6,411 nucleotides of DNA from an uncultured Pseudomonadota bacterium (GTDB lineage: Bacteria; Pseudomonadota; Gammaproteobacteria; Steroidobacterales; Steroidobacteraceae), in NCBI GenBank assembly GCA_946479515.1, contig CAMLGF010000115.1, positions 1-6,411 of the forward strand. Direction: 5' to 3'. The notes under the pieces were generated by a model, which had not been told where the DNA came from, made no database searches, and saw only the letters and a program-made list of their open reading frames with translations. Positions 6,127-6,411 of the stretch are shown here, in pieces. A program made the translations under genes and the position numbers. The number at the start of each line of letters is the position of its first letter. Within the stretch, counting starts at the first letter, position 1.

Positions 6127-6130
6127 GGTC

Positions 6131-6166
6131 ATGGCGTACCACCTGTCCATCGAGCGAGACCTTTAA
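6131..6166 (+). CDS. 11-codon minicistron between cysD and cysN, in frame with cysN
   Basis: ATG 6131 opens MAYHLSIERDL and ends with TAA 6164-6166, which directly abuts the GTG of cysN in the same reading frame. GAGG overlaps the cysD stop just before the ATG, and AGAAGGA at 6111-6117 lies 13 nt upstream, so initiation is plausible. It may be a leader peptide that couples cysD and cysN translation by termination and reinitiation. Alternatively it is the original cysN N-terminus cut off by a nonsense codon, or chance. I do not recognise the peptide. Confidence 0.3.
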   Translation: MAYHLSIERDL

Positions 6167-6411
6167 GTGGCTGCCATCGAAACCAAGCCCGCGGCCGCGG
6201 TCGGCGACCCCGCGCACCTGACGCTGGAGCAGTTCCTCGCACAGCAGCGCGAGATCGACCTGCTGCGTTTCATCACCTGCGGGTCCGTCGACGACGGCAA
6301 GAGCACGCTCATCGGCCGGCTGCTGCACGACACGCGCCAGGTGTTCGACGACCAGCTGAACGCGGTCGCCAACGACAGCAAGCGCTGGGGCACCACGGGC
6401 GAAGTGCCCGA
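6167..6411 (+). CDS. cysN: Sulfate adenylyltransferase subunit 1, N-terminal part (CysN, possibly CysNC)
   Basis: CysN is the EF-Tu-like GTPase subunit that couples GTP hydrolysis to adenosine 5'-phosphosulfate synthesis by CysD. The 81 complete residues before the window edge include [33 protein letters not shown] with the P-loop GSVDDGKS at residues 39-46, followed by [11 protein letters not shown] (switch region begins); all are hallmark CysN sequence. The start is GTG 6167 because an in-frame TAA immediately precedes it. GAGCGAGA at 6152-6159 is a weak Shine-Dalgarno. The first 30 or so residues before [10 protein letters not shown] are less conserved. Many Gammaproteobacteria fuse CysN to the APS kinase CysC, but whether this one does lies beyond the window. 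Confidence 0.93.
   Translation, partial: MAAIETKPAAAVGDPAHLTLEQFLAQQREIDLLRFITCGSVDDGKSTLIGRLLHDTRQVFDDQLNAVANDSKRWGTTGEVP

Noticed and set aside
1..6411. A new defence or other multi-gene system centred on the secreted nuclease
   Set aside because: The nuclease stands alone, has an export signal, and has no immunity protein, sensor or partner gene next to it.

Overview
The window is G+C-rich bacterial DNA with all identifiable genes on the + strand. The proteins (S10, a CysB-type LysR regulator, CysD and CysN) look most like those of Gammaproteobacteria. I cannot name a genus from the sequence alone.

Layout: (1) Positions 1-183 hold the last codons of an upstream gene (possibly tuf), a very strong G+C-rich hairpin and the rpsJ leader. 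(2) rpsJ (184-495) is followed after only 16 nt by a TTG-started cysB (512-1489). This is unusual because rpsJ normally leads directly into rplC and the rest of the S10 operon. (3) Positions 1490-1943 are a gene-poor, repeat-rich spacer. It carries a palindrome with duplicated GGGGACA motifs, a run of G-tracts and a 102-nt two-tier inverted repeat that looks like a REP doublet (REPIN). (4) Positions 1944-5024 encode a large secreted multidomain nuclease: signal peptide, two copies of a lamin-tail-like/Big2-like unit, a DRGH-motif DNA/RNA endonuclease domain, two PKD domains and a helical C-terminal tail. (5) Positions 5025-5163 hold a cluster of competing hairpins built from a GGGAAATGG motif, an A+T-rich dyad that could be a CysB operator, and a hairpin abutting the cysD start codon. 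(6) cysD (5164-6126), an 11-codon minicistron (6131-6166) and the beginning of cysN (6167 to the window edge) follow.

Functional reading: CysB senses sulfur status and activates sulfate assimilation. CysD and CysN form the ATP sulfurylase that makes adenosine 5'-phosphosulfate. The regulator and its likely target operon therefore lie in the same region, interrupted by an unrelated secreted nuclease gene flanked by short repeats. The most noteworthy points are the broken rpsJ context, the repeat-bracketed nuclease, the regulatory architecture before cysD, and the in-frame minicistron whose stop codon directly abuts the GTG of cysN. I found no tRNA, rRNA, CRISPR array or complete insertion sequence, and no clearly new multi-gene system.
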